Shown one piece after another: positions 1-9,045 of a stretch of DNA of 64,000 nt. The stretch covers positions 992,001 through 1,056,000 of the forward strand of contig NZ_FXTC01000001.1 of assembly GCF_900182655.1 (NCBI RefSeq), in the 5' to 3' direction. A model generated the notes under the pieces. The model did no database searches and was not told the origin of the DNA. It saw only the letters and a program-made list of their open reading frames with translations. Position numbers and translations under genes: made by a program. Within the stretch, counting starts at the first letter, position 1. Each line of letters begins with the position of its first letter. This stretch comes from Chryseobacterium rhizoplanae. GTDB lineage: Bacteria > Bacteroidota > Bacteroidia > Flavobacteriales > Weeksellaceae.

Positions 1-12
1 TCTAAAATTATA

Positions 13-45
13 GCTCCAGAGGAGCGACCTGTTAATAATAAATCT
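13..45. repeat. Short GCTCC/GGAGC hairpin, possible dispersed repeat
   Basis: The sequence has GCTCC-AGA-GGAGC followed by GACCTGTTAATA. Motifs of this shape recur between genes in flavobacterial genomes, but only one copy is visible here, so repeat status rests on recall. Confidence 0.3.
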
Positions 46-90
46 GTGAGAGATTATATTAAAAACAAAACACCCAATAAATTGTTTTAT

Positions 91-1635
91 TTAATGTTTT
101 CTTTTATATCTGACCTTTTGCTTGATAATCTCGATCACATCGACATTCTGGACCTTAGATTTGATCCATCCATGGATATCAATATAAAATAATGAACGTC
201 TGTAATATTCATTTTTAGAATAGGCTTCCAGCTTTTTATCAAAAGTTTCAAATGCCTTCTGCCTTTGATCCAATACCTGATTATTAAGAGTTTTAAAAAA
301 CTGGATACTTTCAAAATGGAACTCTTCCGGCTTTTTCATTTTTTTTGCAAACTTTAAAGTAGAAGCGATAAATTCATCATAATCTTCATCATTTCCAGAC
401 TCATATTTTGCCATTAAGATCAGAATTCTGGTATGAAACAGCAGATCTTCCTGTACATTTCCTTTAGATTCTATGACTCTCATAGAATACTCAATAGATT
501 TATCAAACATTTTACTGCCAAAGAACATAGCGGCCATTTTCAGATAGAGAATCATAAAATGGTGCTCATCAATTCTTTCTCTGAGTTTTTCCATCTTTAA
601 TTCCACTTCAGGAATAAGCTTGGTTCCTGTGAAAAATTCACCTTTCACAAAGTGAATATTCATCAGCGTATTGTAATGGGTAAGGAAAATAAGGGACTGA
701 AGATTTTCATTCTGCACAAAATTCTCAGCATGTACCATTGTATTAAAATTTGCGAAATGCTCCTCCAGAATATCAATATTTCCGTACAAAAACAGGATCT
801 TCAAGAGATAAGTGTTCCCTTTGATATACCAAACCGGGTGGCTGTAGATCATTTCAGGCTTTTTATGAAAAAGATCTACCCACTGATAAGCGTATTTCAA
901 GGTATATTTATAATCCTGCAAAAGTTGGTTTTTCCAGACATGGGCTTTATAATACCATAGTTTTTCAGTGAAGTTTAGCTTCTCAGGGTTTATATTTTTT
1001 ATCTGGGCATTAAAAACATCCATTACTTCCTGCCGGTCTGCATCATTTTTTACGTAGCCGTGAGTAAGCATTTCACTGTATAATTTAAGAGAAAGATTAG
1101 ACAGTTTTGTGGTATAACGGTTCTGTTTGCTTATTTCCTGCGATTGCTTGATCAGCTCTTCGGCACGGCCTTCAATACTTCGGGTAATGAATTGTGATTC
1201 AATTACTTTTTCAAGGTCAATAATTTCTGAAGCGATACTTTTTTCATCCAGTTCCAGTGCAGATTGCTTGGTTTTGTCCAATATCTTCAGAGCTTGTTTG
1301 TAAAGACCTTTCTGATACAGAATATTAGCAAAATCCAGCTGTTCACGAAGCTGAATTCTATAGTTCTGATGGCTCGGGTTCATACGAAGGCTTACCAGGA
1401 TCTGTTTGTAAAGATGGGCTTTAAGATTGGAAAGCTGCTGTTTGGTGGAAATTTTTTTCTCAATAATCACAGTTTCATCATATTCCTTCATCTTATCCAT
1501 TTCGGAAAAGAGCAGCAGAAATTTGGCATCTACATTAATTCCCAGACGGTTCACATACAACTTAAACTGTCGTTTTTCAGAGGTGGTCAATGACTTTACC
1601 AATACAAACAAAAAATCTTTCTGCAATTCTGCCAT
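91..1635 (-). CDS. Hypothetical all-helical (TPR-like) protein, 514 aa
   Basis: I do not recognise a named family. The protein is almost entirely predicted helix with many charged amphipathic segments, and it has no signal peptide or membrane segment, so it is probably cytoplasmic. Its repeated helix pairs (for example around residues 105-130, 260-300 and 375-400) resemble degenerate TPR or scaffold repeats. The ATG is followed by MAELQKDFLF. It is divergent from leuA, with about 150 bases between the two genes. Such proteins often serve as protein-binding scaffolds, but nothing in the sequence names a partner. Confidence 0.75.
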   Translation of the reverse strand: MAELQKDFLFVLVKSLTTSEKRQFKLYVNRLGINVDAKFLLLFSEMDKMKEYDETVIIEKKISTKQQLSNLKAHLYKQILVSLRMNPSHQNYRIQLREQLDFANILYQKGLYKQALKILDKTKQSALELDEKSIASEIIDLEKVIESQFITRSIEGRAEELIKQSQEISKQNRYTTKLSNLSLKLYSEMLTHGYVKNDADRQEVMDVFNAQIKNINPEKLNFTEKLWYYKAHVWKNQLLQDYKYTLKYAYQWVDLFHKKPEMIYSHPVWYIKGNTYLLKILFLYGNIDILEEHFANFNTMVHAENFVQNENLQSLIFLTHYNTLMNIHFVKGEFFTGTKLIPEVELKMEKLRERIDEHHFMILYLKMAAMFFGSKMFDKSIEYSMRVIESKGNVQEDLLFHTRILILMAKYESGNDEDYDEFIASTLKFAKKMKKPEEFHFESIQFFKTLNNQVLDQRQKAFETFDKKLEAYSKNEYYRRSLFYIDIHGWIKSKVQNVDVIEIIKQKVRYKRKH

Positions 1636-1747
1636 TGTAAATTTTTATAAATTAAAATACTGATTAATAAATGAATACGATTGTTTTTTCAACTGTTGAA
1701 TATTGTAATTTTCAGAAAAAGTGAAAATGGAAAAATATTGCAACCCG

Positions 1748-1755
1748 TAGTTTTG
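1748..1755 (+). promoter_or_regulatory. Predicted -7 box (TAGTTTTG) of the leu operon
   Basis: It matches the Bacteroidota housekeeping -7 consensus TAnnTTTG. The predicted start near 1760 gives a leader of about 24 bases before the leuA ATG, with no room for an attenuator. Confidence 0.55.
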
Positions 1756-1783
1756 AACCAAAATTAAGTAAAAATCTTCACTT

Positions 1784-2947
1784 ATGAATTCCGAAAAAAT
1801 TGAAATTTTTGATACAACACTAAGAGATGGGGAGCAGGTTCCGGGATGTAAACTGAATACGGAACAAAAACTGATTATTGCAGAAAAGCTTGATGAGCTG
1901 GGGATTGATATCATTGAAGCGGGATTCCCGATTTCCAGTCCGGGAGATTTTGAATCGGTTTCAGAAATTTCAAAACTGGTAAGAAAAGCGAAAGTATGCG
2001 GGCTGACAAGAGCGAATAAAAAAGATATTGATGTAGCCGCAGAAGCACTGAAGTTTGCAAAGAGACCAAGAATACATACCGGAATCGGAACTTCTGATTC
2101 TCACATTAAATATAAATTCAACTCAACAAGAGAAGATATTATTGAAAGAGCAGCCGAAGCGGTAAAATATGCCAAAACTTATGTAGAAGATGTGGAATTT
2201 TATGCTGAAGATGCCGGGCGAACGGATAATGAATATCTGGCAAGAGTTTGTGAGGCTGTTATCAAAGCCGGAGCAACGGTTTTAAATATTCCCGATACCA
2301 CAGGCTATTGTCTGCCAGAAGAGTATGGTCAGAAAATAAAGTATCTGAGAGAAAATGTAAAAGGAATTGAAAAAGCGGTGCTTTCATGTCATTGCCATAA
2401 TGATCTGGGACTGGCTACAGCCAATTCTATCGCGGGAGCTATCAATGGAGCACGCCAGATTGAATGTACTATCAACGGATTGGGAGAAAGAGCTGGTAAT
2501 ACGGCTTTGGAGGAAGTTGTCATGATTTTAAAACAGCATAAAGACTTGAATCTTCATACCGATGTCAATTCAAGAATGCTTAATGAAATGAGTGCGATGG
2601 TATCTGATCTGATGGGAATGTCTGTACAGCCCAATAAAGCGATTGTAGGAGCCAACGCTTTTGCTCACAGCTCAGGAATTCATCAGGATGGAGTGATCAA
2701 AAACAGAGAAACTTATGAAATCATAGATCCTGCAGAAGTAGGCGTGAATGCTTCTTCCATTATTCTTACCGCCAGAAGCGGACGTTCAGCACTGGCTTAC
2801 CGCTTCAAACATATTGGCTATGAGGTTACCAAAAATGAACTTGATTATCTGTATCAGGAATTTTTGAAAATCGCTGATCTTAAAAAGGAAATAGGAAACG
2901 ATGATCTGAGCTTGATGATGGATTCTTTCAACAGAAAAATAGGATAG
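1784..2947 (+). CDS. leuA: 2-isopropylmalate synthase (short form)
   Basis: First committed step of leucine synthesis: condenses 2-oxoisovalerate with acetyl-CoA. The TIM-barrel signature DTTLRDGEQ is at residues 10-18, with metal ligands in HCHND (203-207) and the glycine-rich GERAGNT loop at 234-240. At 387 aa it lacks most or all of the C-terminal regulatory domain of the roughly 500-residue enterobacterial enzyme. Short forms are common in this phylum, so this is not clearly a truncation. Homocitrate or citramalate synthase have the same fold, but the leuCDB genes directly downstream support leuA. Loss of the usual leucine feedback site is inferred. Confidence 0.9.
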   Translation: MNSEKIEIFDTTLRDGEQVPGCKLNTEQKLIIAEKLDELGIDIIEAGFPISSPGDFESVSEISKLVRKAKVCGLTRANKKDIDVAAEALKFAKRPRIHTGIGTSDSHIKYKFNSTREDIIERAAEAVKYAKTYVEDVEFYAEDAGRTDNEYLARVCEAVIKAGATVLNIPDTTGYCLPEEYGQKIKYLRENVKGIEKAVLSCHCHNDLGLATANSIAGAINGARQIECTINGLGERAGNTALEEVVMILKQHKDLNLHTDVNSRMLNEMSAMVSDLMGMSVQPNKAIVGANAFAHSSGIHQDGVIKNRETYEIIDPAEVGVNASSIILTARSGRSALAYRFKHIGYEVTKNELDYLYQEFLKIADLKKEIGNDDLSLMMDSFNRKIG

Positions 2948-2976
2948 GTTTGATTTTAAATCAACATAAAAGTAAA

Positions 2977-4365
2977 ATGAACAACAGTAAAAAGACACTT
3001 TTTGATAAAGTATGGGACGCTCACGTGGTAGAAACTATTCCTGACGGACCTCAGATTATTTATATAGACAAACATCTTATCCATGAGGTAACCAGTCCTC
3101 AGGCTTTTGCAGAACTTGAATCCAGAAATCTGGAAATATTCAGACCGGAACAGATTGTAGCAACAGCTGATCATAACGTGCCCACTCTGAACCAGGAACA
3201 GCCTATCAGGGATGACCTTTCAAGAAACCAGGTAGAACAGCTTACGGAAAACTGTAAGAAAAACAATATCGAACTCTTCGGATTGGGACACCAATATCAG
3301 GGAATCGTTCATATTATCGCTCCGGAATTAGGAATTACCCAACCAGGAATGAGTATTGTTTGTGGAGACAGCCACACGTCTACCCATGGTGCATTTGGAT
3401 CTATTGCTTTTGGAATCGGAACCAGTCAGGTGGCACAGGTATTTGCCAGCCAATGTCTGTTGCTTAATAAACCAAAATCAATGAAAATTACAGTCAATGG
3501 TACACTGAATGAAAATGTTCAGCCCAAAGATGTGATTCTTTATATCATTTCAAAAATAGGAACTGACGGTGGAACAGGATACTTCTGTGAGTATGCAGGC
3601 AATGTATTTGAGGAAATGTCTATGGAAGGAAGAATGACAGTCTGTAATATGAGCATTGAAATGGGTGCCAGAGGCGGAATGATTGCTCCCGATGAAACAA
3701 CTTTTGAATATGTTCACGGAAGAAAATTTGCTCCGCAAGGAGAAGAATGGGAAGAGAAAGTAGAGTATTGGAAGACTTTGAAAACAGATGAAGGAGCTTC
3801 ATTTGATAAAGAACTCAGTTTTGATGCTTCTGATATCTACCCAATGATTACTTACGGTACCAACCCTGGAATGGGTATTTCAATCCGTGAGGTGATTCCG
3901 GCTCCGCAGAATGAATCGGAGGAGAAAGCATTACAATATATGGGATTGGAAGCCGGACAGACCGTTAACAGCATCAAAGTTAATTATGTTTTCATAGGAA
4001 GCTGTACCAATGCAAGAATAGAGGATTTCCGCTCTGCAGCTCAATATATTAAAGGGAAAAGCAAATCGGAAGCTGTAAAAGCTCTGATTGTTCCCGGATC
4101 TCAACAGGTAGTTAAACAGATTTATGAGGAAGGCCTGGATAAAATATTCAATGATGCAGGATTTCAGATCCGTCAGCCGGGATGCTCAGCATGTCTGGCG
4201 ATGAATGATGATAAAATTCCTGAAGGTGAATATTGTGTTTCCACTTCCAACAGAAACTTTGAAGGCAGACAGGGACAAGGTTCAAGAACAATTCTTGCCA
4301 GCCCGCTTACTGCAGCAAAAGCAGCGATAGAAGGTAAGATTTCAGCTTTTGAAAGTTTAAACTAA
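2977..4365 (+). CDS. leuC: 3-isopropylmalate dehydratase large subunit
   Basis: Aconitase-family large subunit that isomerises 2- to 3-isopropylmalate together with LeuD. The 4Fe-4S ligand cysteines are visible in SCTNAR (about residue 343) and PGCSACLA (about 403 and 406). An in-frame TTG lies at 2950, but the ATG at 2977 followed by [16 protein letters not shown] fits the family N-terminus and leaves a normal gap after leuA, so I chose it (462 aa). It is followed by about 225 bases carrying an inverted-repeat element before leuD, an unusual interruption of this operon. Confidence 0.95.
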   Translation: MNNSKKTLFDKVWDAHVVETIPDGPQIIYIDKHLIHEVTSPQAFAELESRNLEIFRPEQIVATADHNVPTLNQEQPIRDDLSRNQVEQLTENCKKNNIELFGLGHQYQGIVHIIAPELGITQPGMSIVCGDSHTSTHGAFGSIAFGIGTSQVAQVFASQCLLLNKPKSMKITVNGTLNENVQPKDVILYIISKIGTDGGTGYFCEYAGNVFEEMSMEGRMTVCNMSIEMGARGGMIAPDETTFEYVHGRKFAPQGEEWEEKVEYWKTLKTDEGASFDKELSFDASDIYPMITYGTNPGMGISIREVIPAPQNESEEKALQYMGLEAGQTVNSIKVNYVFIGSCTNARIEDFRSAAQYIKGKSKSEAVKALIVPGSQQVVKQIYEEGLDKIFNDAGFQIRQPGCSACLAMNDDKIPEGEYCVSTSNRNFEGRQGQGSRTILASPLTAAKAAIEGKISAFESLN

Positions 4366-4386
4366 AAGTAATTTTAAATTTATTTT

Positions 4387-4569
4387 AACCACAAAAGGCA
4401 CAAAAGATTGTGTCGTTTGTAAGAAGAAGTTATCATTTGCTTACATAAATAGAGTACTTAAGCTTATGAAAATTTTTGATTTTCATTCTTTTGCGAACTT
4501 CTTATATGGATTCTTTTATCCATCCTTAAGTAAACTGAGGTGAAAAAAACTTTTGTGACTTTTGTGGTT
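4387..4569. repeat. MITE-like inverted-repeat element inside the leu operon
   Basis: The ends are 20-base inverted repeats (4387-4406 and 4550-4569) that match at 19 of 20 positions and are built from CACAAAAG-type units. The interior is AT-rich, contains ACTTAAG/CTTAAGT arms and has no ORF. It lies between leuC and leuD and could fold into one long hairpin in the leu mRNA. Confidence 0.7.
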
Positions 4570-4591
4570 CAAGTCTAACAATGTAGAATAC

Positions 4592-5200
4592 ATGCAAAAA
4601 TTAGTTGTTTTAAAATCCCGCGCAGTTCCATTGCCGGCAGAAAATATAGATACAGACCAGATTATTCCGGCCAGATTTCTGAAAAGTATAGACAGAAAAG
4701 GGTTCGGGGAAAACCTGTTCAGAGACTGGAGATTCAATATCCATACAGGAGAACCCAATCCTGATTTTGTTTTAAATAATCCTAAATTCAGTGGTGAAAT
4801 CTTGGTTGCAGGAAACAATTTCGGTTGTGGAAGCAGCCGTGAACACGCAGCCTGGTCTTTGACAGATTATGGATTCAAAGTAATTATTTCCAGTTATTTC
4901 GCTGATATTTTCAAAGGAAATGCTTTAAATAACGGACTTCTTCCGGTGAAAGTATCTGAAGAATTTTTAAAAGAAATTTTAGAAGGAATCAATGAAAATC
5001 CTGACAATGAGATCGCGATTGATGTTGAATTACAATCCGTAAGCTTTAAAGATACAACGGAGACTTTTGAGATTGATTCCTATAAAAAGATATGCCTGTT
5101 GAATGGTTATGATGACATTGATTTTTTAATCAGCAGGAAACAGACGATCACAAATTTTGAACTAAAGACACAAAAAACAAATGAGCAACAATTATTTTAA
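4592..5200 (+). CDS. leuD: 3-isopropylmalate dehydratase small subunit
   Basis: Small swivelling subunit of isopropylmalate isomerase; pairs with LeuC. The signature [15 protein letters not shown] lies around residues 73-90, and the N-terminus has the family pattern [18 protein letters not shown]. An in-frame non-ATG start exists at 4562 inside the upstream repeat, but the ATG at 4592 gives the usual length of 202 aa. The last 20 bases overlap leuB, which suggests translational coupling. Confidence 0.95.
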   Translation: MQKLVVLKSRAVPLPAENIDTDQIIPARFLKSIDRKGFGENLFRDWRFNIHTGEPNPDFVLNNPKFSGEILVAGNNFGCGSSREHAAWSLTDYGFKVIISSYFADIFKGNALNNGLLPVKVSEEFLKEILEGINENPDNEIAIDVELQSVSFKDTTETFEIDSYKKICLLNGYDDIDFLISRKQTITNFELKTQKTNEQQLF

Positions 5201-6305
5201 AATCGCGGTTCTTCCCGGAGATGGGATTGGCCCGGAAATCATCAGTGAAAGCATTAAAATATTAGATGTTATTGCTGAGGCTTTTCAATGTAAATTCCAT
5301 TTTGACTATGGATTAATTGGGGCAGAAGCTATTTTCAAAACAGGAAATCCTTTGCCTGAAGAAACATTAAAGATCTGTAAAGATTCTGATGCTGTACTTT
5401 TCGGAGCCATTGGTGATCCGGTTTTTGATAATAATCCTGAAGCGAAAGTAAGACCGGAACAAGGCTTATTGAAACTCCGCAAAGAACTGGGTTTATTCGC
5501 CAATATCCGTCCTTTGAAAACATATCCGTCCCTGATTGATAAAAGTCCGCTTAAAAGAGAGATTATTGATGGGGCTGATATTCAGATTTTCAGAGAGTTG
5601 GTAAGCGGGATTTATTTTGGTGAAAAATTTACAGATCCCGAAGGAGAGTATGCTTATGATGTCTGCAAATACAGCCGTGAAGATATTATTCCGATTGCGC
5701 ATATGGCATTTCAGGAAGCTCAGAAAAGAAAGAAAAAGCTTACCCTTATTGATAAAGCCAATGTTCTTGACACTTCAAGATTATGGAGAAAAACGTGTCA
5801 GGAAATTGCACCGGAATATCCTGATGTACAGCTTGATTATATGTTTGTAGATAATGCCGCCATGCAGCTGATTCTTAATCCTAAACATTTTGATGTTATT
5901 TTGACTGAAAATATGTTTGGAGATATTATTTCAGATGAAGCCAGCGTGATTGGTGGTTCCATCGGACTGCTTCCGTCTGCTTCGGTAGGAGAGAAGAATG
6001 CTTTATTTGAGCCTATCCATGGATCTTACCCGCAGGCCAAAGGGAAAGGAATTGCCAATCCTATTGCTTCTATTTTAAGTGTGGCCATGATGCTGGACCA
6101 TCTGAATTTACAGGCAGCAGCAGATAAATTAAGACAATCTGTAGAACATGCTATTGAGAACAAATATGTCACGATTGATCTTAATACCAAACAATATTAC
6201 TCAACAAGTGAAGTGGGAAGCTTTATTGCAGACCATATCAGATATTCCGAAAAATTGTATTATAATTTAGAAAATATAAAGATCGGAAAATCAACCATTG
6301 TATAG
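5181..6305 (+). CDS. leuB: 3-isopropylmalate dehydrogenase
   Basis: NAD-dependent oxidative decarboxylation of 3-isopropylmalate to 2-oxoisocaproate. The N-terminus has [11 protein letters not shown]. The substrate-binding [21 protein letters not shown] region lies near residue 95, and the metal-binding [13 protein letters not shown] segment near 248-260. The length of 374 aa is slightly above the usual 350-360, mainly from a C-terminal tail. It overlaps leuD by 20 bases and is the last gene of the operon, followed by a strong terminator. Confidence 0.95.
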   Translation: MSNNYFKIAVLPGDGIGPEIISESIKILDVIAEAFQCKFHFDYGLIGAEAIFKTGNPLPEETLKICKDSDAVLFGAIGDPVFDNNPEAKVRPEQGLLKLRKELGLFANIRPLKTYPSLIDKSPLKREIIDGADIQIFRELVSGIYFGEKFTDPEGEYAYDVCKYSREDIIPIAHMAFQEAQKRKKKLTLIDKANVLDTSRLWRKTCQEIAPEYPDVQLDYMFVDNAAMQLILNPKHFDVILTENMFGDIISDEASVIGGSIGLLPSASVGEKNALFEPIHGSYPQAKGKGIANPIASILSVAMMLDHLNLQAAADKLRQSVEHAIENKYVTIDLNTKQYYSTSEVGSFIADHIRYSEKLYYNLENIKIGKSTIV

Positions 6306-6338
6306 AAAAACAAAAAGTTCAATTAGATAGTTAGAAAG

Positions 6339-6370
6339 AAAAGTTCCGCCTCGTATGAGACGGAACTTTT
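6339..6370 (+). terminator. Rho-independent terminator of the leu operon
   Basis: A perfect 10-base stem (AAAAGTTCCG/CGGAACTTTT) surrounds a loop that contains its own CTC/GAG pairing. A- and T-runs on both sides mean it could also end the minus-strand genes. Confidence 0.85.
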
Positions 6371-6395
6371 CAATTATAAAGGCCTGATGGCTTTT

Positions 6396-6581
6396 TTATT
6401 TTTTTGTATTATCCGTTTTTCCTGATTTGTTCTTTGAAGATTTCTGAATATCTTCTTTGTCAATATCAGGCGGATTAGACTTTTTCGATGCAGCAGGAAT
6501 GTTCTGAAAATCCTGATTTTGCTTTTTAGTTTCTGCAGTATTGGCAGATTCTTTCTTTTTGGTGTTTCCTTTTGTATCCAT
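6396..6581 (-). CDS. Small lysine/asparagine-rich hypothetical protein, 61 aa
   Basis: This is a highly charged, low-complexity protein rich in K, N, S and D, starting MDTKGNTKKKES. It has no membrane or signal segment and is probably disordered. An overlapping ORF in another frame (6374-6637) is very basic and looks like its shadow. The ATG is preceded by an A/T-rich leader typical of this organism. I do not recognise a function. It is about 70 bases downstream of the DUF4230 gene, so it may share that transcript. Confidence 0.55.
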   Translation of the reverse strand: MDTKGNTKKKESANTAETKKQNQDFQNIPAASKKSNPPDIDKEDIQKSSKNKSGKTDNTKK

Positions 6582-6653
6582 GACTTAAATTTTTTAATTT
6601 CAAGAATATGGATAGTATCATTCAAAGGGTTTGCCAAACCGAAATATTTTATC

Positions 6654-7259
6654 CTAAAGTCCTAAAATACCAATTTTCCCGGTTTTATCCTCAATGGTAT
6701 AATTCAGCGCTTTTGCCAAAACAAAAACATTATTCAGGTTTTCCATCAGCTGTTTACGACCCTCATTTCTCAGTTGATTCTGATCAATTGATTTTTCTGC
6801 CGTTTCTTTAGCTTTTGCGGTAACATTCTTAATATCTTTTTCCGAAATTCTGTTAATGAAAGAATCATCTAAAGATTGAATCTCAACACTCGGTGTAATT
6901 CTGATCTCAGCGTCAGGAAGTTCTGTAATAACCAGCTTTTTGTTGATGGAATCTACTTCGATCTTCATTTTATTAAGATCATAAGAAACCTGTGCATTGG
7001 TCTTTGTATATGTAATAATGCTGTTGCTGGAAACTTCTTTCCCGAATACTTCATAGCCCATTTTGGTTTTCTGCATACTGGAAGTGTTCTGTTCCAGCAC
7101 CACCATCTTATTCATCTTGGAAATCTGATTGGTCAGAATATAATAATCCGACTGTTCAGTTTTAGTTCCAAGGTTCAGACAGGACTTCAGACCAAAAAAC
7201 AGAAGCACCATAGCGCCGGCGCCGGCTGCAAAGGACAGGATTGTTCTATAATTTCTCAA
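6654..7259 (-). CDS. DUF4230 domain protein, membrane-anchored
   Basis: The N-terminus MRNYRTILSFAAGAGAMVLLFFG is a single membrane anchor, followed by a soluble domain of the DUF4230 type. The domain has beta segments around VVLEQNTSSMQKTKMGYEVFGKE and VSYDLNKMKIEVDSINKKLVITELPDAEI, and a helical C-terminus containing AKAKETAEKSIDQNQLRNEGRKQL. The function of the family is unknown. It starts three bases after the thioredoxin-like gene stops, so the two are co-transcribed with the MazG-like gene. Confidence 0.75.
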   Translation of the reverse strand: MRNYRTILSFAAGAGAMVLLFFGLKSCLNLGTKTEQSDYYILTNQISKMNKMVVLEQNTSSMQKTKMGYEVFGKEVSSNSIITYTKTNAQVSYDLNKMKIEVDSINKKLVITELPDAEIRITPSVEIQSLDDSFINRISEKDIKNVTAKAKETAEKSIDQNQLRNEGRKQLMENLNNVFVLAKALNYTIEDKTGKIGILGL

Positions 7260-7262
7260 AAT

Positions 7263-7826
7263 CTATTTAAAAATTTCTTTAATAACTGAGGAATCGTTCT
7301 TTTTAAGGATTTCAACCAAATCTCTTTCAATATAACCCGTAGTAGGCATTTCTACGATTCTTCCAATCTCTTTTCCATATCTTTTAAGGATAATGGTAGG
7401 GACCTTCTGAAGATTATAAAGACTTTCATCCCCGGTAGGAGATTCTTTCTTACGGTTTACGGCAATAATGTTTAATTTATTTTCCGGATAGTTTACGGCT
7501 TCCAATATTTTCATCAGCCTTGGAAAATCTCTGTGGCTGTCTTCACACCATGTTCCCATGAAAACAATCATGTCATAGGTCCCGATTTTCTCTTTTTTTA
7601 GTTCACTGACTGCTTTTTGGTCAAGGGCATATTCATCATGCTCCTTTACATACCAATCTGCATAAGGAGCCTTCAAAAACTGCTCTTTCAGTTGGTTTCC
7701 CAAAAGCATTTTGCCGTCTTTCTGAGTTTCAACCTCGCGGTTTACCACTAATTTTTGAGCGCTAAGCTGTTGTGCAGCTAAAAATAAGCTTGAAAAGGCA
7801 ACAATATTGGTAATAAATTTTTTCAT
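7263..7826 (-). CDS. Exported thioredoxin-like protein with CxxS active site
   Basis: A signal peptide (MKKFITNIVAFSSLFLAAQQLSAQ) precedes a thioredoxin-fold domain with the active site GTWCEDSHRDFPRLM around residue 95 and the cis-proline segment KVPTIIL. The second active-site cysteine is serine, so simple disulphide exchange by two cysteines is not possible. Monothiol reduction, a structural role or isomerase-like chemistry are alternatives. It is likely periplasmic. The MazG-like gene ends two bases upstream and the DUF4230 gene follows closely. Confidence 0.8.
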   Translation of the reverse strand: MKKFITNIVAFSSLFLAAQQLSAQKLVVNREVETQKDGKMLLGNQLKEQFLKAPYADWYVKEHDEYALDQKAVSELKKEKIGTYDMIVFMGTWCEDSHRDFPRLMKILEAVNYPENKLNIIAVNRKKESPTGDESLYNLQKVPTIILKRYGKEIGRIVEMPTTGYIERDLVEILKKNDSSVIKEIFK

Positions 7827-7828
7827 AA

Positions 7829-8296
7829 TTATTTCTCGATAATTGATTTTAAATCAGCAGGAGAGTAGTATTTGTTTTTTAATACTTTATGATCGGCCTG
7901 TCTGTAAACATTAAATTTTTCTCCGGACTTTTCATAAAAAGATTCTACTTCCTTCTCTTTGTAGAATTCAACGGTTTCCTTTGCCTGCTCTACATTATCA
8001 CACGCCTTCGACATATTGGAACGCTGAACTTCGTTGAATAGCTCTACAAATTTGCTGCCAAGTCCGAATTCCAGCACAGCACCACTCAAAACATACTGAA
8101 GATCACATAATGCATCTGCAATTTCTACAATATTATTGTCCGCAATTGCCTGCTTCAGTTCGTTTAGTTCTTCCTGTAAAAGTTCTACTCTCAGATTGCA
8201 TCTTTCCGGAGAAGGAATTTGTGGGGTATCTAAAATAGGGGCTTTGAAAGTAGTATGGAATTCTGCTACTTGGTTCAGACTATCAATTTTATCCAT
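7829..8296 (-). CDS. MazG-like nucleoside triphosphate pyrophosphohydrolase
   Basis: All-alpha NTP pyrophosphatase-like protein; the metal-binding pattern EELNE...EIADALCDLQYV (EExxE followed by ExxD) lies around residues 45-75. The family hydrolyses (d)NTPs or related nucleotides to monophosphates and removes abnormal nucleotides. An upstream in-frame TTG (8317) overlaps the predicted -7 box, so it would not be transcribed. The ATG at 8296 is therefore the start (155 aa). It is the first gene of the operon with the thioredoxin-like and DUF4230 genes. Exact substrate unknown. Confidence 0.75.
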   Translation of the reverse strand: MDKIDSLNQVAEFHTTFKAPILDTPQIPSPERCNLRVELLQEELNELKQAIADNNIVEIADALCDLQYVLSGAVLEFGLGSKFVELFNEVQRSNMSKACDNVEQAKETVEFYKEKEVESFYEKSGEKFNVYRQADHKVLKNKYYSPADLKSIIEK

Positions 8297-8314
8297 GAAT
8301 TTTTTTATTTCCCA

Positions 8315-8322
8315 CAAAGATA
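8315..8322 (-). promoter_or_regulatory. Predicted -7 box (TATCTTTG) of the MazG-like operon
   Basis: This is a perfect TAnnTTTG match on the minus strand. The start would fall near 8310, about 14 bases before the ATG at 8296, which rules out the longer TTG-initiated reading. Confidence 0.6.
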
Positions 8323-8429
8323 GAAAAGGATTTGTAAAATGTGAAATGTACAGAAGGAAATGTATAAATAAAGAGGTTGGGGAGAATTATGATATCAGAT
8401 TTTGTTCTTATTTTTTTGTGTTTACATAA

Positions 8430-8536
8430 CCACAGATGATACAGATTTTCACTGATGTTTGTGTTTAAGTAGAATGGTATATTTAATTATGTTTTGAAAA
8501 TTAAAATCCTTTTATAAATCTAAAGGTTATCTGTGG
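8430..8536. repeat. Inverted-repeat element with CCACAGAT/ATCTGTGG ends
   Basis: CCACAGAT at 8430-8437 pairs with ATCTGTGG at 8529-8536. The interior has further CAGAT units and no ORF. It fills the gap between the MazG-like promoter and the Cys-rich gene's terminator. Confidence 0.5.
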
Positions 8537-8560
8537 ACAAAATTGAATCTATAAAAATTA

Positions 8561-8588
8561 AAAACCACAACATGAAAATTGTGGTTTT
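8561..8588 (-). terminator. Terminator of the TNT-lipoprotein / Cys-rich protein unit
   Basis: A perfect 10-base stem (AAAACCACAA/TTGTGGTTTT) with an 8-base loop lies 27 bases after the stop at 8616. Confidence 0.75.
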
Positions 8589-8615
8589 GTTTTTAAATTG
8601 GTTGATTATAATCGA

Positions 8616-9035
8616 TTATTTTAATTCTTCATATTTCCAGATGCCTGAGATACTTAATGTCGTCAAGCCCGGCTGTTTTTCACCATAACTAAATACACCA
8701 ATGTATTTTGAATGACATGATGTGCAGTCAGTACCAAAGTATAAAGTTGGCTGATCATTGACTGTCAGTTCTCCGAAATGAAGCATTCTTTGGGAAGTTT
8801 CATTAACAATTCCATGTTTTAACAATTCACTTTTAGATATTACTTTATCTTCATTATATAATTTGAAGATTGGAAATCCTGATTCGTAAGGCTTTATCTC
8901 AATGGTATTTTCATGACCGCAACTACAGCAGGTAAAAGTGGTAATGGCTGAGGGAAGAGCCTCATCATTGATGAAAGTGCTTTTTGTAACAGAAGCTTTT
9001 TTAGTAATGCTTATTTTATTTGAAATTGAATACAT
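8616..9035 (-). CDS. Cys-rich small protein, candidate immunity partner of the TNT lipoprotein
   Basis: 139 aa, with no signal peptide and therefore cytoplasmic. Two knuckles, CCSCGH (C36, C37, C39) and CTSCH (C104, C107), are spaced as in zinc-ribbon-like folds. The gene starts 10 bases after the stop of the TNT-domain lipoprotein gene and shares its terminator, the arrangement expected of a toxin and its antidote. I do not recognise the family. Calling it an immunity protein is an inference from position, size and localisation. It could instead be an unrelated metal-binding protein. Confidence 0.55.
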   Translation of the reverse strand: MYSISNKISITKKASVTKSTFINDEALPSAITTFTCCSCGHENTIEIKPYESGFPIFKLYNEDKVISKSELLKHGIVNETSQRMLHFGELTVNDQPTLYFGTDCTSCHSKYIGVFSYGEKQPGLTTLSISGIWKYEELK

Positions 9036-9045
9036 CAGAATAATT

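Noticed and set aside
1784..2947. Idea that leuA is truncated
   Set aside because: The catalytic barrel is complete and short forms of about 390 residues occur normally in this phylum. The next gene follows directly.
4366..4591. Possible small gene or riboswitch between leuC and leuD
   Set aside because: There is no ORF with a start of its own. The inverted ends explain the region as a repeat element better than as a regulatory RNA.
6374..6637. 87-aa basic ORF near the leu terminator
   Set aside because: It overlaps the small Lys/Asn-rich ORF in another frame, is very basic and starts within the next intergenic sequence. The 61-aa frame is more natural.
7263..7826. Suspected sequencing error in the CxxS active site of the thioredoxin-like protein
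   Set aside because: The frame is intact and the surrounding WCEDSHRDFP wording is coherent. CxxS variants are known in thioredoxin-fold families.
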